Source of the DNA: Egibacteraceae bacterium
GTDB lineage: Bacteria; Actinomycetota; Nitriliruptoria; Euzebyales; Egibacteraceae
DNA: 64,000 bases
Direction of reading: 5' to 3'
Assembly (NCBI GenBank): GCA_030447925.1
Contig: JAUJNX010000001.1
Location: 1,146,973-1,210,972, forward strand
The first letter of the stretch is position 1. Each line of letters opens with the position of its first letter. The position numbers and the translations under genes were made by a program. Positions 51,738 to 60,033 of the stretch are shown here, piece after piece. The notes under the pieces were generated by a model that saw only the letters and a list, made by a program, of their open reading frames with translations, was not told the DNA's origin and searched no databases.

Positions 51738-51743
51738 TGGGCC

Positions 51744-52193
51744 ATGACCCGCGCGCAGATCGTCGGCGACATCGCCCTTGACCGGGCCACCTACGACGCC
51801 ATGGTCGAGCACGCGCGCAGCGACTTCCCCTATGAGGTCTGCGGCCTGCTCGCGGGCCGGGACGGGGAGTTGCGCGGGCACTACCCGATCCCCAACGCGG
51901 CGCGCTCCATGACCTACTACACGATGGACTCGCGCGAGCTGCTGGCCGCCATGCGCGACATGGACGACCGCGACACCGAGCTGCTGGCGATCTACCACAG
52001 CCACACCCACACCGAGGCGTTCCCGTCGCCCACCGACGTGGAGCTGGCCTTCTACCCGGAGGCCGTCTACCTGATCGTCTCCCTGCAGGAGCCGGGCGCG
52101 CCGGTGATCCGCGGGTTCGACATCGTCGACGGGCGGGTGACCGAGCGCCGGGTGCTCGTGGACGGGGAAGAAGCGCCCGGCGGCGTTCGTTGA
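51744..52193 (+). CDS. mec: JAMM/M67-family metallopeptidase Mec
   Basis: The 149-residue zinc peptidase has Glu in FPYEVCGLLAG and the JAMM motif HSHTHTEAFPSPTDVELA. In mycobacteria Mec cuts newly made cysteine off the carrier protein CysO. The gene order mec-cysO-cysM here is the same, giving strong support. The start follows the leaderless pattern. It ends 35 bases before cysO. Confidence 0.93.
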   Translation: MTRAQIVGDIALDRATYDAMVEHARSDFPYEVCGLLAGRDGELRGHYPIPNAARSMTYYTMDSRELLAAMRDMDDRDTELLAIYHSHTHTEAFPSPTDVELAFYPEAVYLIVSLQEPGAPVIRGFDIVDGRVTERRVLVDGEEAPGGVR

Positions 52194-52228
52194 ACCCCGT
52201 CGACCACCCTCTACCAGGAGCAGCTGCG

Positions 52229-52504
52229 ATGGCCATCCAGGTCCGCGTCCCGACCGTCCTGCGCAAGCACACCGACGGCGAGAAGGCCGTGTCGGGCGAG
52301 GGCGGCACGGTCCGCGAGCTGGTCGACGACCTCGCGTCGCGTTACCCGGGACTGCGCGACGCGCTGCTCGGCCAGGACGGCCAGCTCAACCGCTACGTCC
52401 AGACCTACGTGAACGACGAGGACGTGCGCTTCCTGGGCGGCATCGAGACGCCGCTCGCCGACGGCGACCAGGTGTCGATCCTCCCGGCGGTCGCGGGCGG
52501 CTGA
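52229..52504 (+). CDS. cysO: Sulfur carrier protein CysO (ThiS/MoaD fold)
   Basis: The 91-residue ubiquitin-like protein ends in the required Gly-Gly (LPAVAGG), which becomes a thiocarboxylate and donates sulfur for cysteine synthesis. IQVRVPTVLRKHTDGEKAVS and VQTYVNDEDVRFLGG match CysO. AGGAG lies 8 bases before the ATG at 52229. No activating MoeZ-type enzyme is in the window. Confidence 0.93.
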   Translation: MAIQVRVPTVLRKHTDGEKAVSGEGGTVRELVDDLASRYPGLRDALLGQDGQLNRYVQTYVNDEDVRFLGGIETPLADGDQVSILPAVAGG

Positions 52505-52509
52505 CCCGC

Positions 52510-53457
52510 GTGCCCAGGGCGATCGACGTCAGCCAGGCCGTCGGGGACACCCCCCTCGTCGGCCTGCCGTCGCTGTCGCCGCCCGGGTACTCGCTGTGGC
52601 TGAAGCTGGAGGGGCTGAACCCCACCGGGTCGATCAAGGACCGCGTCGCCAAGTACCTCGTCGAGTCCGCCGAGCGCGCCGGGCGCCTGCACCCGGGCAG
52701 CCGGATCATCGAGCCGACCAGCGGCAACACCGGCATCGCGCTCGCGGCCATCTGCGCGCCCAAGGGGTACAAGCTCACCTGCGTGATGCCGGAGAACACC
52801 TCCGCGGAGCGCCGGACGCTGCTCGCGGCCTACGGCGTCGACATCGTCTTCAGCCCCGCGTCGGAGGGGTCCAACGGGTCGGTGCGCCTCGCCCGCGAGC
52901 TGGCCGGCGCGGACCCCGACCTCTACATGCCCTTCCAGTACGGCAACCCCGCCAACCCGCGGGCGCACTACGAGACCACGGGGCCGGAGATCCTGCGCGA
53001 CCTGCCCGGGGTCGCGGCGGTCGTGTCGGGGCTGGGGACCGGCGGGACGCTCACCGGCGTCGGCCGGCGGCTCAAGGAGCACGACCCGGCGATCAGGGTC
53101 TTCGCCGCGGAGCCCGAGTACGGCGAGCTGGTCTACGGCCTGCGCAACCTCGACGAGGGCTTCGTCCCGCCGGTCCTGGACCAGGCGGTGCTGGACAGCC
53201 GCATCAAGGTCGACAGCCGCCGCGCGCTGGTCGCCACCCGCGAGCTGGTCGCCCGCGAGGGCATCTTCGCCGGGGTCTCCACCGGCGCCGCCCTGGCCGT
53301 CGCGATCCGCGTCTGCCAGCCCCGCCGCCTGCCCGAGGGCTCCCAGGTCGCGGTCATCAGCCCCGACGCCGGCTGGAAGTACCTGTCCACCGGCGCCTAC
53401 GACCCCGGCGACGTCGACACCATCGCCGACGACCTCTCCACCACCCTCTGGGCCTGA
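52510..53457 (+). CDS. cysM: Cysteine synthase CysM (CysO-dependent, O-phosphoserine type)
   Basis: The 315-residue PLP enzyme has the cofactor lysine in NPTGSIKDRVAKYLVESAER, the substrate loop EPTSGNTGIALA and the phosphate-binding region SGLGTGGTLTGVGRRL. Next to cysO and mec it should join the CysO thiocarboxylate with O-phosphoserine, a peroxide-resistant cysteine route known in mycobacteria. GTG at 52510 begins five bases after cysO. O-acetylserine-dependent synthase is the alternative. Confidence 0.92.
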   Translation: MPRAIDVSQAVGDTPLVGLPSLSPPGYSLWLKLEGLNPTGSIKDRVAKYLVESAERAGRLHPGSRIIEPTSGNTGIALAAICAPKGYKLTCVMPENTSAERRTLLAAYGVDIVFSPASEGSNGSVRLARELAGADPDLYMPFQYGNPANPRAHYETTGPEILRDLPGVAAVVSGLGTGGTLTGVGRRLKEHDPAIRVFAAEPEYGELVYGLRNLDEGFVPPVLDQAVLDSRIKVDSRRALVATRELVAREGIFAGVSTGAALAVAIRVCQPRRLPEGSQVAVISPDAGWKYLSTGAYDPGDVDTIADDLSTTLWA

Positions 53458-53470
53458 CGGGCCTGCGGGC

Positions 53471-53797
53471 TCACCTCGGCCTGCCGGGTGCCGGTCCGGC
53501 GGCGCGGTCCAGCAGCTCGCCGAGTGCCGCGCAGGCGACGTCGTGAGCCGCGCTGTCGACGATCGCGAGCGCGGCGAACGATGCCTCCACGTCATCGACG
53601 CCCTTGACCGTGAGCTCCACCTCCACCTCCCCGCCTCCGAACCGCACCACGGGACCTCTGGCGCGACCGGTGGCGGCGAGCGCGTCGGTGAGCCTCCCCA
53701 CCTCCGGCCGCCCCGGCCGGATCGTTCCCTGCCGGACGGCGTACCGCAGCCGCACCCGCCAGGCGGGGCGCTCGTCCACGGGCCAGCTCACGTACAC
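53471..53797 (-). CDS. Hypothetical protein
   Basis: About 108 residues from GTG at 53797 (VYVSWPVDERPAWRVRLRYA, then GPVVRFGGGEVEVELTVKG and DVACAALGELLDRAAG) have a normal amino-acid mix and good codon bias but no recognised family. The true start is uncertain; the frame continues upstream into the 55-bp tandem repeats, so the N-terminus may have been replaced. It converges on cysM with a 13-base gap. Confidence 0.5.
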   Translation of the reverse strand: MYVSWPVDERPAWRVRLRYAVRQGTIRPGRPEVGRLTDALAATGRARGPVVRFGGGEVEVELTVKGVDDVEASFAALAIVDSAAHDVACAALGELLDRAAGPAPGRPR

Positions 53798-53845
53798 GGG
53801 CAACCCGGGGTGCTCGACCGCTCCATGCGCCCATGCAACGTCCTC

Positions 53846-53955
53846 GAGCGGAACGCCGGAACCACGCCGCGGGGACGATTGAGGACGTTCCGCGCCTGCC
53901 GAGCGGAACGCCGGAACCACGCCGCGGGGACGATTGAGGACGTTCCGCGCCTGCC
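53846..53955. repeat. 55-bp perfect tandem duplication
   Basis: Two identical copies (53846-53900, 53901-53955) start GAGCGGAACGCCGGAACCAC. Each copy holds CGGAACG near the start and CGTTCCG near the end, so each could fold into a hairpin. The repeats lie between two partial genes and are not inside a recognised coding region. Confidence 0.93.
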
Positions 53956-54005
53956 GTAAGCCGGCCGTCGCGTTTCGCGGTGAGGAGGAGGGCCTCGGCG
54001 ATGGC

Positions 54006-54287
54006 ATGGTCTCCCGGGTCCGCCTGAGCCTGCGCTACTTCGAGGAGGCGCGGGGGGTGCCGGGCCTGGATGTCCGGCTGCACGGCGCCACCCTGTACGC
54101 CTCGATCGTCCGATCGGACGAGCCGGTCCTGGTGAACACCCACGTCCACGGGTCACCTGCGGCGCAGTCACCGGTCCTGCACCTCCGGCGGGTGCCCGGC
54201 GGGCGCGTGGTCGACCACTACCTGACCAGCTTCGACCGCGTCTGGGCCTCGGCGAGGGCCGCGCTCGTCACGCCCGCGGGAGGCTGA
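54006..54287 (+). pseudogene. C-terminal part of an XRE-type regulator, HTH missing
   Basis: About 93 codons from ATG at 54006 encode LDVRLHGATLYASIVRSDEP, HVHGSPAAQSPVLHLRRVPG and VVDHYLTSFDRVWASARA. This matches the ligand-binding C-terminal half of a common actinobacterial XRE regulator family that is found together with NUDIX and HD genes. The helix-turn-helix half is absent; the 55-bp repeats stand in its place. It may be inactive or work without DNA binding. It ends 3 bases before the NUDIX gene. Confidence 0.6.
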
Positions 54288-54290
54288 GCG

Positions 54291-54767
54291 ATGGCCCGGA
54301 TCGACTACTACGACGACCCCGACGCACCGGCGCCCACGAGCCTGGTGCCGTCGGTGACCGCCGCCGTCGTGCACGACGGCCGGCTCCTGCTCATCCACAA
54401 GGTCGACAACGACCGCTGGGCCCTGCCGGGCGGCGCGATCGAGGTGGGCGAGTCCGCGTCCGCCGCGGCCGTGCGCGAGGCGCGCGAGGAGACGGGCCTG
54501 GAGGTCACGGTCATCGGGCTCATCGGGGTGTACACCGACCCCCGCCACGTCATGCGCTACAGCGACGGGGAGGTCCGTCAGCAGTTCAGCCTGTGCTTCC
54601 GCGCCGCGCTCGCGGGTGGCGCGCTCCGGCCGCAGCCGTCGGAGACCAAGGAGGTGCGCTGGGTGCCGCTCGGGGACCTCGGATCCCTGGACATCCACCC
54701 GTCGATGCGGGCGCGGGTGGACCATGCGCTGGACTGGTCGCCGGGGGACGCCGCCCATGTCGCGTGA
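54291..54767 (+). CDS. NUDIX hydrolase
   Basis: The 158-residue enzyme has a complete Nudix box from GGAIEVGESASAAAVREARE to ETGLEV (about residues 46-71). It should cleave a nucleoside diphosphate linked to another group. It follows the regulator remnant by three bases and converges on an HD-domain gene; the trio XRE/NUDIX/HD recurs in actinobacteria. The substrate is unknown. Confidence 0.92.
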   Translation: MARIDYYDDPDAPAPTSLVPSVTAAVVHDGRLLLIHKVDNDRWALPGGAIEVGESASAAAVREAREETGLEVTVIGLIGVYTDPRHVMRYSDGEVRQQFSLCFRAALAGGALRPQPSETKEVRWVPLGDLGSLDIHPSMRARVDHALDWSPGDAAHVA

Positions 54768-54774
54768 TCCGGCC

Positions 54775-55314
54775 TCACCGCAGGCGGGTGAGGCGGTCCG
54801 CGGCGCGGGCGACGTGGGCGGCGAGGACCGGCCGGGCCAGGACGATCGCCTGGTGCACCGGGGAATCGGGTGGGTAGCGGGCGAGGATCTCGTCGACCCG
54901 CTCGCCGAACGTCAGGCGCTGGCCCTGGGGACCGGTGGTCAGGTCGGCGGTGATGAGCGCGTCCAGGACCGGTGAGTCCTCGAGCGGGAAGGCCGAGAGC
55001 TCCCGGGACAGGCCCCGTTGCGCGGCCTCGAAGCGGGCGCCCGAGTGGTGTGCCACCAGGGCGCACAGCCTGGCCGGGAACCCCTGCGACGCGAGGTGAC
55101 GAGCCCCGTCGAGCGGGTGGAACCCCGTCACCGCGAGCTCCGGCGCGTAGCCCAGGTCGTGCACCCAGGCGGCGTCGACGAGCAGGTCGCGCTCTGCCGC
55201 GGGCACCGTCGCGGCCAGCTCCTGCGCCCGGGCGGCCACGGCGACGGTGTGGCGCCAGCGATCGCCGAGGGGCGACAGCAGGCGTGCCGCGAGGTCTGCC
55301 GCCGGGCCGGCCAC
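54775..55314 (-). CDS. HD-domain phosphohydrolase
   Basis: The 179-residue protein has H from GDRWRHTVAVAARAQ, the HD doublet in DAAWVHDLGYAPEL, and further histidines in GFHPLDGARHL and ALVAHHSGA, the HD metal-binding set. Such proteins hydrolyse nucleotides or second messengers. GTG at 55314 was chosen just downstream of the preceding gene end; the open frame further up overlaps the CGNR gene and is not similar. Confidence 0.85.
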   Translation of the reverse strand: MAGPAADLAARLLSPLGDRWRHTVAVAARAQELAATVPAAERDLLVDAAWVHDLGYAPELAVTGFHPLDGARHLASQGFPARLCALVAHHSGARFEAAQRGLSRELSAFPLEDSPVLDALITADLTTGPQGQRLTFGERVDEILARYPPDSPVHQAIVLARPVLAAHVARAADRLTRLR

Positions 55315-55322
55315 CCCGCGGC

Positions 55323-55871
55323 CTAGCCGACGGCGTCGCGTGCGCGGGCGCGGTGCTCGCGGACGTTGCTGCGGTTGGAGCAGCCGGTCGAGCAGTAGCG
55401 GCGCTTGGCCGAGCGGGAGGTGTCGATGAAGACGTCCACGCAGTCGGCGGCGGCGCACTGGCCGAGGCGCTCGATGCCGTAGTCGCACAGCACGACGGCC
55501 AGGCTCATGGCGGTGCTGGCGGCGACCCGGTCGACGATGTCGGCCTGCTGGGGTCCGAAGTGCAGGTGGGGGTCGGCGCCGCCGTGCTCGCTGATCCAGG
55601 GCACGGCGCGGGTGCGCTCGAGCAGGGCGTTGAGCAGCTGGGCCGCGGTGCTGGGGTCGCGGGCGGCGAAGATCCCGCGCAGCGCCAGGGCGAGGTCACC
55701 GAGGCGCTCGACGTCGCCGGGGACCAGGTCGCTGCGCAGCTCGTAGCCGTCCAGCAGCCCGCGGAGCTCCTCCACGGTCGGCGGGACCGTGCGGTCGAAC
55801 GGGTCGGGGAAGGCGTTGGCGAGGTCGACCGCCAGCTGGGCGGTCCGGTCGGTGTAATGCCTGAAGTCCAT
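55323..55871 (-). CDS. CGNR zinc-finger protein (ABATE domain)
   Basis: The 182-residue protein has an N-terminal ABATE-like helical region and a C-terminal zinc finger: LGQCAAADCVDVFIDTSRSA, KRRYCSTGCSNRSNVREHRA. Proteins of this kind are thought to be stress-related transcription regulators. The ATG at 55871 is preceded by GGAGG about 10 bases upstream; an ATG at 55919 would lie in the promoter area. Confidence 0.9.
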   Translation of the reverse strand: MDFRHYTDRTAQLAVDLANAFPDPFDRTVPPTVEELRGLLDGYELRSDLVPGDVERLGDLALALRGIFAARDPSTAAQLLNALLERTRAVPWISEHGGADPHLHFGPQQADIVDRVAASTAMSLAVVLCDYGIERLGQCAAADCVDVFIDTSRSAKRRYCSTGCSNRSNVREHRARARDAVG

Positions 55872-55903
55872 TGAAGTCTTACCTCCGCCCCGGTATCGTA
55901 ATG

Positions 55904-55909
55904 AGTGTA
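55904..55909 (-). promoter_or_regulatory. -10 box of the CGNR gene
   Basis: On the minus strand TACACT lies about 32 bases before the ATG at 55871. The resulting short leader would carry the GGAGG ribosome site, so this is a normal leadered gene. Confidence 0.4.
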
Positions 55910-55936
55910 GCGCGATCATCGATTACGGAGGCTCCC

Positions 55937-56110
55937 ATGCACCCCGAGTTCCTCGTCCTGCTGCTCCAGCAGGACCGCCGGCGCGAGGCCGCGAACGCCC
56001 GGCGCCACCACCTGCCCCGTACCGCCCGCGCCGTCCCCGCGTGGCGCGAGTCCCTCGGCCACGGCCTGGTCGGGCTGGGCCACCGCCTGGCGGCCGAGCA
56101 GCCGGCGTGA
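55937..56110 (+). CDS. Small hypothetical protein (57 residues)
   Basis: GGAGG lies 6 bases before ATG at 55937. The product MHPEFLVLLLQQDRRREAAN then a basic stretch and LGHGLVGLGHRLAAEQPA is probably helical. Its stop overlaps the GTG start of the methyltransferase gene (GTGA), which suggests a real coupled gene. It is divergent from the CGNR gene. No family was recognised. Confidence 0.6.
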   Translation: MHPEFLVLLLQQDRRREAANARRHHLPRTARAVPAWRESLGHGLVGLGHRLAAEQPA

Positions 56111-56972
56111 CCGCCGGCGGCGGGTCCCCGACCGGCGCGGCGGCCGCGCCGGCCCTGGCGCCGGAGGCCGGCTGGGCGTGGCTGCGCCGCTGGGACCACC
56201 AGCAGCGCAGCTACCTCCCCCGGCGGGAGGAGCGCTTCGACGCGATGCTCGACGTCGTCGCCGACCTGCTGGGCCCCGACCCCGTCGCCGTCGACCTCGC
56301 CTGCGGGCCCGGCTCGCTGGCCGCCCGGCTGCTGGACCGCCTGCCCGCCGCGCGCTGCGTCGCGGTGGACGTCGACCCCGTGCTGCTCGGCCTGGGCCGC
56401 AGCGCGCTGGGGGACCGCGGCGGCCGGCTGCGCTTCGTCGAGGCCGACCTGCGGGCACCCGGCTGGACCACCGCCCTCGGGGTCGACCGGGTCGACGCCG
56501 TCCTGTCCACGACCGCCCTGCACTGGCTGGCCCCCGACGCGCTGGTCCGGCTGTACGGCGACCTCGCCGGGCTGCTGCGCCCCGGCGGGCTGTTCCTGAA
56601 CGGCGACAACCTGTCCTACGGCCCCGCCGAGCCCACCCTGCGCCGGGCCGCGGCCGCCGCCTCGGCGCGCCGCGGCGAGCGCGCGCGGGCCGCCGGCGAC
56701 GAGCGCTGGGACGCCTGGTGGGACGCCGCGGCCGCCGCGACGGCTGGGACGCCTGGACCGGGGCGCCCCCGAGCTGGTGGGACGCCGCGGCCGCCCACCC
56801 CGCCCTGGCCCGGCTGGTGCGCCGGCGCCGCGCGCTGGACCACGAGGCGGACCACGGCGACGCCGCCACCACCCTGGACCTGCACCGCGCGGCGCTGGCG
56901 GAGGCGGGCTTCCGCGAGACCGGGGTCGTCTGGCAGGACCTGGACGACCGCGTCCTGCTCGCCGTGCGCTGA
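56107..56972 (+). pseudogene. SAM-dependent methyltransferase, frameshifted as read
   Basis: From GTG at 56107 the frame gives AVDLACGPGSLAARLLDRLP (motif I), CVAVDVDPVLLGLGRSALGD, VLSTTALHWLAPDALVRLYG and LLRPGGLFLNGDNLSYG. Near 56739 it loses sense and a second frame carries GWDAWTGAPPSWWDAAAAHP, HRAALAEAGFRETGVVWQDL and DDRVLLAVR. One added base in the GCCGCCGC run joins them into a protein of about 288 residues. It is otherwise intact, so an error or recent mutation is likely. Confidence 0.82.
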
Positions 56973-56995
56973 CCGGCCGCGCCGCGCCGCCGGAC

Positions 56996-57001
56996 TACAC
57001 T
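56996..57001 (+). promoter_or_regulatory. -10 box of murI (leaderless)
   Basis: TACACT lies 7 bases before the murI ATG at 57009. Confidence 0.55.
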
Positions 57002-57008
57002 CGCCCCC

Positions 57009-57812
57009 ATGCCCGATCCCCGGCCCATCGGGGTCTTCGACTCGGGGGTTGGCGGGCTCACCGTGGCCCGCGCCCTCATGGACCTGCTGCCCGACGAGCG
57101 GCTGGTCTACCTCGGTGACACCGCCCGCACGCCCTACGGGCCGCGCCCCCCGGCGGAGGTGCGCCGCTTCACCGTCGCCGCCGTCGACGAGCTGGCGCGC
57201 CACGACGTCAAGCTGGTCGTGGTGGCCTGCAACACCGCCACGGCCGCCCAGGCGACCGCGCCGTCGGCCTTCACCGTCCCGGTGACGGGGGTCATCGGGC
57301 CCGCGGTGGTCGCGGCCACCCGCGCGACGCGCAACGGCCGGGTGGGGGTGATCGGCACCGAGGGCACGATCGCCTCCGGCGCCTACGAGCGCGCGCTGGC
57401 CGCCGCCGACCCGGAGCTCAAGGTCCTGTCCCAGGCCTGCCCCCGGTTCGTCGAGCTGGTCGAGCAGGGCCGCACCACCGACCCGGAGGTGCGCGAGGTC
57501 GCCGCGGACTACCTGGCGCCCCTCGTGGCGGCGCAGGTGGACACCCTGATCCTGGGCTGCACCCACTACCCCCTGCTCACCGGGGTGCTCGCCTACGTCA
57601 TGGGCCCCCAGGTGGTGCTGACCTCCAGCGCCGAGGAGACCGCGCGCGCCGTGTTCACCCGGCTGGTGGACGACGACGCGCTGGCCGACCGCGGCGGCGC
57701 CCACCGGTTCCTGGCCACCGGCGACCCCGCGGCGTTCGCCGCGCTGGCCGCCCGGTTCCTGGGCCCGCGGGTCGCGCCGCCCGACGTGGGGCGGGTGCCG
57801 GCATGGGCATGA
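57009..57812 (+). CDS. murI: Glutamate racemase
   Basis: The 267-residue enzyme makes D-glutamate for peptidoglycan. The paired catalytic cysteines are in [12 protein letters not shown] and [11 protein letters not shown]; the N-terminus [18 protein letters not shown] and [13 protein letters not shown] are hallmarks. The leaderless promoter fixes the start. The gene overlaps rph, and murI-rph-rdgB follow the same order as in mycobacteria. Confidence 0.96.
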   Translation: MPDPRPIGVFDSGVGGLTVARALMDLLPDERLVYLGDTARTPYGPRPPAEVRRFTVAAVDELARHDVKLVVVACNTATAAQATAPSAFTVPVTGVIGPAVVAATRATRNGRVGVIGTEGTIASGAYERALAAADPELKVLSQACPRFVELVEQGRTTDPEVREVAADYLAPLVAAQVDTLILGCTHYPLLTGVLAYVMGPQVVLTSSAEETARAVFTRLVDDDALADRGGAHRFLATGDPAAFAALAARFLGPRVAPPDVGRVPAWA

Positions 57813-58564
57813 CCGTGGGGCTGGTCAGGGGCGACGGCAGGGGGGCGGCGGACCTGCGCCCGGTCACCATCACCACCGGGGTGCAGGAGTTCGCGGAGGG
57901 CTCGGCGCTCATCGACGTCGGGCGCACGCGCGTGCTCTGCGCCGCGAGCGTGGACACCGTCCTGCCCCGCTGGCTGCACGGGCAGGGGCGGGGCTGGGTG
58001 ACCGCGGAGTACGCCATGCTCCCGCGCGCCACCTCCGACCGCACCCCGCGGGAGTCCGCCAAGGGCCGCGTCGGCGGGCGCACCCACGAGATCCAGCGCC
58101 TGATCGGGCGCAGCCTGCGGGCCGCGATCGACCTCAAGGGCGTCGGCGCCCACGTCGTGCACGTCGACTGCGACGTGCTGCAGGCCGACGGCGGCACCCG
58201 CACCGCGGCGATCACCGGCGCCTGGGTCGCCCTGTCGCTGGCCCTGGACACCATGGTCGCCCGCGGGCTGCTGAAGGCCCGGCCGCGCCTGGACCCGCTC
58301 GCGGCGGTCAGCGTGGGCGTCGTGGACGGCGTCGGCATGCTGGACCTGTGCTACGAGGAGGACGCGCGCGCCGACGTCGACATGAACGTGGTCATGACCG
58401 GCGACGGCCGCTTCGTCGAGGTGCAGGGCACCGCCGAGGCCGCCCCGTTCAGCCGCGCGGAGCTGGACGCCCTGCTGGCGCTCGCCGCGGCCGGGGTCGA
58501 GGGCCTGCTCGCGGCCCAGGCGCTCGCGCTGCCGGACGGGCCCGCGCCCGGGGCGCTCGGGTGA
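57803..58564 (+). CDS. rph: Ribonuclease PH
   Basis: The 253-residue phosphorolytic exonuclease trims tRNA 3' ends. Motifs: [55 protein letters not shown] and [20 protein letters not shown]. The ATG at 57803 or that at 57809 could be the start; the latter gives the ATGA overlap with the murI stop that is common in this genome. Its 3' end overlaps rdgB. Confidence 0.96.
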   Translation: MGMTVGLVRGDGRGAADLRPVTITTGVQEFAEGSALIDVGRTRVLCAASVDTVLPRWLHGQGRGWVTAEYAMLPRATSDRTPRESAKGRVGGRTHEIQRLIGRSLRAAIDLKGVGAHVVHVDCDVLQADGGTRTAAITGAWVALSLALDTMVARGLLKARPRLDPLAAVSVGVVDGVGMLDLCYEEDARADVDMNVVMTGDGRFVEVQGTAEAAPFSRAELDALLALAAAGVEGLLAAQALALPDGPAPGALG

Positions 58565-59142
58565 GGCGGGTCGTCCTCGCCACCACCAACCAGGGCAAGG
58601 TCGCCGAGCTCCGCCGGATCCTGGACGGCCTGGACATCGACCTGGTCGACGCCCGCGCGGCCGGGCTCGCCGCGGTCGACGAGACCGGCGCGACGTTCCT
58701 GGACAACGCCCGCCTCAAGGCCCGGGCCGCGGCGGACGCCACCGGGCTGCCCGCCGTGGCCGACGACAGCGGCCTGGCCGTCGACGCCCTGGGCGGCGAG
58801 CCGGGCGTGCGCTCGGCGCGCTACGCGGGCCCGGAGCAGGACGACGCGGCCAACCTCGCCCTGCTGCTGCGACGGCTGGCGGGGATCGCCGACCGGCGGG
58901 CGCGCTTCGTCTGCGCCGCCGTCCTCGCCGCCCCCGACGGCCGCGAGTGGACCGCCGCCGGGACCCTGGAGGGGACGATCGCACCGGCGCCGCGCGGCAC
59001 CGGCGGGTTCGGCTACGACCCCGTCTTCGTCCCCGAGGGCGGCGGCCGCACCGCGGCCGAGCTGACGCCGGCGGAGACGGACGCGGTCTCCCACCGCGGC
59101 CGCGCCTTCCGATCGCTGCGGCCGGCTTTCATCGATCTGTAG
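58561..59142 (+). CDS. rdgB: dITP/XTP pyrophosphatase (RdgB/HAM1)
   Basis: The 193-residue house-cleaning enzyme hydrolyses non-canonical purine triphosphates such as dITP and [47 protein letters not shown] and [16 protein letters not shown] are diagnostic, and SHRGRAF is the C-terminal signature. GTG overlaps the rph stop (GTGA). Confidence 0.95.
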   Translation: MRRVVLATTNQGKVAELRRILDGLDIDLVDARAAGLAAVDETGATFLDNARLKARAAADATGLPAVADDSGLAVDALGGEPGVRSARYAGPEQDDAANLALLLRRLAGIADRRARFVCAAVLAAPDGREWTAAGTLEGTIAPAPRGTGGFGYDPVFVPEGGGRTAAELTPAETDAVSHRGRAFRSLRPAFIDL

Positions 59143-59156
59143 GACGGCGCGCGGCG

Positions 59157-59162
59157 TACGCT
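59157..59162 (+). promoter_or_regulatory. -10 box before the sortase gene
   Basis: TACGCT lies 9 bases before the ATG at 59172, with no ribosome site between. Confidence 0.45.
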
Positions 59163-59171
59163 GGCCGGGTC

Positions 59172-59933
59172 ATGCGGGCAGCGACAGAACGAGCACACGG
59201 CGTGGAGCGGCCGCGGTCCCACGACCGCACCGAGCGCCTGCTGCCGCCCCGGCGGCTGCAGCGCGCCGCCCTGCGCCGCGAGCGCCGCCGGCGCCGGCTG
59301 GCCCGGGCCGGGGTCATCGCGGTCGCCCTGGTGGCGCTGCTGCTGCCCGACCTGCGCCCCCCGGCGACGCGGGTCTCGCTGGTCGACCGCTTCCTGGCCG
59401 GGCAGGTGCCGTTCTCGTCCGCGCGGGTGCAGGACGACCCCATCGGGATCCACGCCGCCGCCCTGCCCGTGGTCGAGGTCCCCGAGGACACCCTGGTGCC
59501 CATCGGGCGCGTCGTCATCCCGAAGATGGGCCTGGACACCGCGTACCACAGCGGCGTGCACGAGGCGGTGCTGGAGCGGGGGCCCGGGCACTGGCCGGGC
59601 ACGCCCCTCCCCGGGCAGCCCGGCAACGCGGTCCTGTCGGGGCACCGCACGACCTTCACCGCGCCGTTCAACGGGCTGGACCTGCTCGTCCCCGGCGACG
59701 AGGTCCGCGTCGAGTCCGGCGGCCGCACGACGGTCTACCGGGTGACGGGCACGACGATCGAGCCAGAGGCGACGTATCCGGATGTGGTGCTTCCGCAACC
59801 AGCGGACCCGGCCGAACGGACGATCACGATGTTCGCATGCCACCCCAAAGGGTCTGCCCAGCAACGCATCGTCGTGAAGGCGACTGCCTATGATGACCCC
59901 CGACCGGCGTCACCCGCAGCGGGAGGGGAATGA
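59172..59933 (+). CDS. Class E-like sortase
   Basis: The 253-residue protein has a basic N-terminus, one membrane anchor (AGVIAVALVALLLPDLRPPA) and a sortase domain. Catalytic residues are His in VLSGHRTTFTAPF, Cys in ITMFACHPKGSAQQ and Arg in QQRIVV. Sortases attach surface proteins to the cell wall or build pili. No clear LPxTG-type substrate is in the window. The sequence around Cys (ACHPKG) is typical of actinobacterial class E enzymes. Confidence 0.9.
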   Translation: MRAATERAHGVERPRSHDRTERLLPPRRLQRAALRRERRRRRLARAGVIAVALVALLLPDLRPPATRVSLVDRFLAGQVPFSSARVQDDPIGIHAAALPVVEVPEDTLVPIGRVVIPKMGLDTAYHSGVHEAVLERGPGHWPGTPLPGQPGNAVLSGHRTTFTAPFNGLDLLVPGDEVRVESGGRTTVYRVTGTTIEPEATYPDVVLPQPADPAERTITMFACHPKGSAQQRIVVKATAYDDPRPASPAAGGE

Positions 59934-60033
59934 CGTCCCGGTAGGTCGGTTCGAGGGGTCGGAAACGAGGGTGGGGCGGTACCCGGCGGGGGGACCGGCC
60001 CTGGGCGCGCGAGCAGGAGAGGGCGGGACTGCC

